A DNA stretch of 64,000 nucleotides from positions 540,510-604,509 of the forward strand of contig JAESUZ010003089.1 in NCBI GenBank assembly GCA_017311185.1, written 5' to 3'. Origin of the DNA: Proteles cristata cristata (lineage: Eukaryota > Chordata > Mammalia > Carnivora > Hyaenidae). The position numbers and the translations under genes were made by a program. Positions 63,393-64,000 of the stretch are shown piece by piece; position 1 is the stretch's first letter; each line of letters begins with the position of its first letter. The notes below the pieces were generated by a model. The model searched no databases, had not been told where the DNA came from, and saw nothing but the letters and a program-made list of their open reading frames with translations.

Positions 63393-64000
63393 ATCCGAAA
63401 GCAAACGTCGATTCCAGGCGCCACAGGAAAGGCCTTGCAGGACGGCAGACAGGCCCACCCAGGGTCACCACCCACCCCGCCCGCAGGTCCCGGCCGACGC
63501 AACAGACACAGAAACTGAATAAGCAATAAAAATACTGGGGAAGCAGAGTCAAAATTATCTTCCTTCGTCGGCCGCCTGGGTCTACACCTCGAAAGTCCAG
63601 GAGACAGACCGTGCCAGGAACGGGGTCGACAAAGACGAGCGTCGGAAAATAAGAAGCTTCTCCTTGTGCTGCAGTGCGAACGTGGCTGCCCCGAGTCCCC
63701 GCGGGCGGTCCCCGCGCTGTGAGCCCCGCCTCTCTGGAATTCGGGGACCGCACTCGCAGCTTCGCAGCCCCTAGGGTGTCCCTCCACGACTCCGGTTCTG
63801 CCGGGGGGACGCCCCCGGCCGCCGCCGCGGACCGCTAAGGAGGGCGGAGGGGCAGCGCTCAGCCGTCAGCCCGCCCCCCCCGTCCCGGTCCCCGTCCCGG
63901 TCCCCAGGCGAATGAGGGACACAACTGGAATCTTTCTGCCTCAGTGTTTCCTCGCTACACCCATCCTCCCAGGGGAGAATTCTTCTTTTCTTCCGGGGCC
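63393..64000. other. Window end, CpG-rich, no gene recognised
   Basis: The interval 63690-63900 is CpG-rich and contains CCCGTCCCGGTCC repeated. A promoter CpG island of a gene beyond the window is possible but not shown. Confidence 0.4.

Overview
This window is mammalian nuclear DNA from a carnivore, almost certainly a cat-family (felid) species. About 40 copies of a tRNA-Lys-derived CAN SINE are present, and they carry the felid-style body: a GGGCGCCTGGGTGGCTCAG head, a TCGGGCTCTGTGCTGACAGC middle, a TC-rich stretch and an AAATAAATAAA tail. There is no bacterial-type gene organisation. Nearly all long open frames are by-products of GC-rich sequence or repeats.

I can support two protein genes. 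Both are three-exon LY6/uPAR (LU-domain) genes with phase-1 introns, a signal peptide, ten LU cysteines and a C-terminal GPI-anchor signal. The first lies on the minus strand (3136 to 2264, poly(A) signal 1929-1924) and encodes a 144-residue LY6A/LY6S/LY6H-like protein. The second lies on the plus strand (33178 to 35484) and encodes a 132-residue protein that I recognise as LY6L. Both point to the LY6 cluster that sits at human 8q24.3. They are divergently transcribed and about 30 kb apart, and both products should be displayed on the outer cell surface.

Layout: 0-3.9 kb holds the minus-strand LY6 gene, whose 3' end is very CpG-rich. 3.9-12.3 kb holds SINEs, an (AC)n tract, an MLT1-like LTR and an L1 ORF2 3' fragment with SINEs inside it. 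12.5-13 kb is a G-rich minisatellite. 16-24 kb is a dense SINE/L1 mosaic with an MLT2-like LTR. 24.6-24.95 kb is a C-rich minisatellite. 25.3-26.2 kb is the first copy of an LTR-like repeat, and 26.2-28.2 kb is old L1 with nested SINEs. 28.5-29.5 kb is a CpG island with no recognisable gene, followed by an LTR-like promoter/poly(A) block at 30.5-30.9 kb. 33.2-35.5 kb is LY6L. 39-42 kb contains L1 remnants and the second copy of the LTR-like repeat. 42.7-47.8 kb contains a long, nearly perfect inverted repeat. 48-51.3 kb is antisense L1. 53.4-53.8 kb is another G-rich minisatellite. 54-64 kb is GC-rich intergenic DNA with scattered SINEs, an MLT1-like LTR and small tandem repeats.

I found no new molecular system. 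The observations most worth checking are the LY6H-like last exon of the first gene, the inverted repeat, the LTR-like block and CpG island upstream of LY6L, and several SINEs whose perfect target-site duplications imply recent insertion.
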